Assembly (NCBI RefSeq): GCF_900473965.1
Contig: NZ_UCNJ01000005.1
Coordinates: 49,644-113,643 of the forward strand
Source: Synechococcus sp. UW179A
Lineage (GTDB): Bacteria; Cyanobacteriota; Cyanobacteriia; PCC-6307; Cyanobiaceae
Direction of reading: 5' to 3'
Length of the DNA stretch: 64,000 nt
The stretch's first letter is position 1. The number at the start of each line of letters is the position of its first letter. Of this stretch, positions 63,880 through 64,000 are shown one piece after another. Below the pieces are notes generated by a model. That model saw only the letters and a list, made by a program, of their open reading frames with translations. It ran no database searches and was not told the origin of the DNA. Both the position numbers and the translations under genes were made by a program.

Positions 63880-64000
63880 TGCCAACGCAATTGGCGAGAT
63901 GTTCACGAGTGGCTGAGCGCTGCACAGTTTCTTTGAATTTGGATGCAAACGAAACTGATTCTCATCAGCAGATTTGCGCTTCTGATTGTGATTCTCAAGA

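Overview
The window reads as chromosome of a marine picocyanobacterium of the alpha-cyanobacterial lineage, most likely marine Synechococcus. Evidence: form IA RuBisCO inside an alpha-carboxysome (cso) operon, the light-independent protochlorophyllide reductase genes chlN-chlB-chlL, cyanobacterial NDH-1 subunits (NdhL, NdhF4/NdhD4), a BicA-type bicarbonate transporter, a group 2 sigma factor, cyAbrB, and short tightly packed genes of moderately high GC. Presence of cbbX and bicA argues for Synechococcus rather than high-light Prochlorococcus. No phage, integrase, intact insertion sequence or CRISPR array was seen.

Layout. 0-4 kb: chlN-chlB-chlL on the minus strand. 4-6.5 kb: a small lipoprotein, a hypothetical gene, csoS1D and the nucleotide house-cleaning gene rdgB. 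6.5-20.3 kb: one co-directional CO2-fixation island: csoS1, cbbL, cbbS, csoS2, csoSCA, csoS4A, csoS4B, csoS1E, then the CO2-uptake NDH-1 genes ndhF4, ndhD4, chpX, then the RuBisCO assembly factor acRAF and the RuBisCO activase cbbX. 20.3-33.5 kb: housekeeping and accessory genes (ridA, an orphan iron-type ABC ATPase, gloB, hisG, an ABC exporter, an arsenosugar-type glycosyltransferase pair, an HtrA protease, dnaA, gor). 33.5-39.5 kb: a minus-strand respiratory cluster with two DUF2231 membrane proteins, cytochrome oxidase subunits II, I and III, and a GMC flavoprotein. Subunit II has lost the CuA ligands, so this is the quinol-type alternative respiratory terminal oxidase (ARTO). 39.6-43.6 kb: a CaCA-family cation exchanger divergent from bicA, then pyrC. 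43.6-51.4 kb: accessory metabolism (EamA transporter, SDR dehydrogenase, VOC protein, DoxX, second GMC oxidoreductase, GH63-like glucosidase). 51.5-59.4 kb: tRNA-Leu(UAA), ndhL, trpA, cyAbrB and many small genes, including a Nif11-cupin fusion. 59.4-61.8 kb: an AT-rich patch with a phospholipase A2-like gene and 0.8 kb without a convincing gene. 61.8-64 kb: hisIE, a PTPS-family protein, a metallothionein and a Cys-rich hypothetical protein.

How the genes work together. The window holds most of a CO2-concentrating mechanism: bicarbonate import (BicA, perhaps paired with a cation exchanger), CO2 uptake and hydration at the thylakoid (NdhF4/NdhD4/ChpX with core NDH-1), dehydration in the carboxysome (CsoSCA), the shell and its scaffold (CsoS1, CsoS1D, CsoS1E, CsoS4A/B, CsoS2), and RuBisCO with its assembly factor and activase. 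Two tandem perfect hairpins between cbbS and csoS2 could set the ratio of RuBisCO to shell mRNA, and CsoSCA carries a copy of the CsoS2 RuBisCO-binding-type motif. The best candidate for a less-described system is the respiratory cluster, where a CuA-less oxidase sits with two His-rich four-helix membrane proteins and a flavin oxidoreductase.
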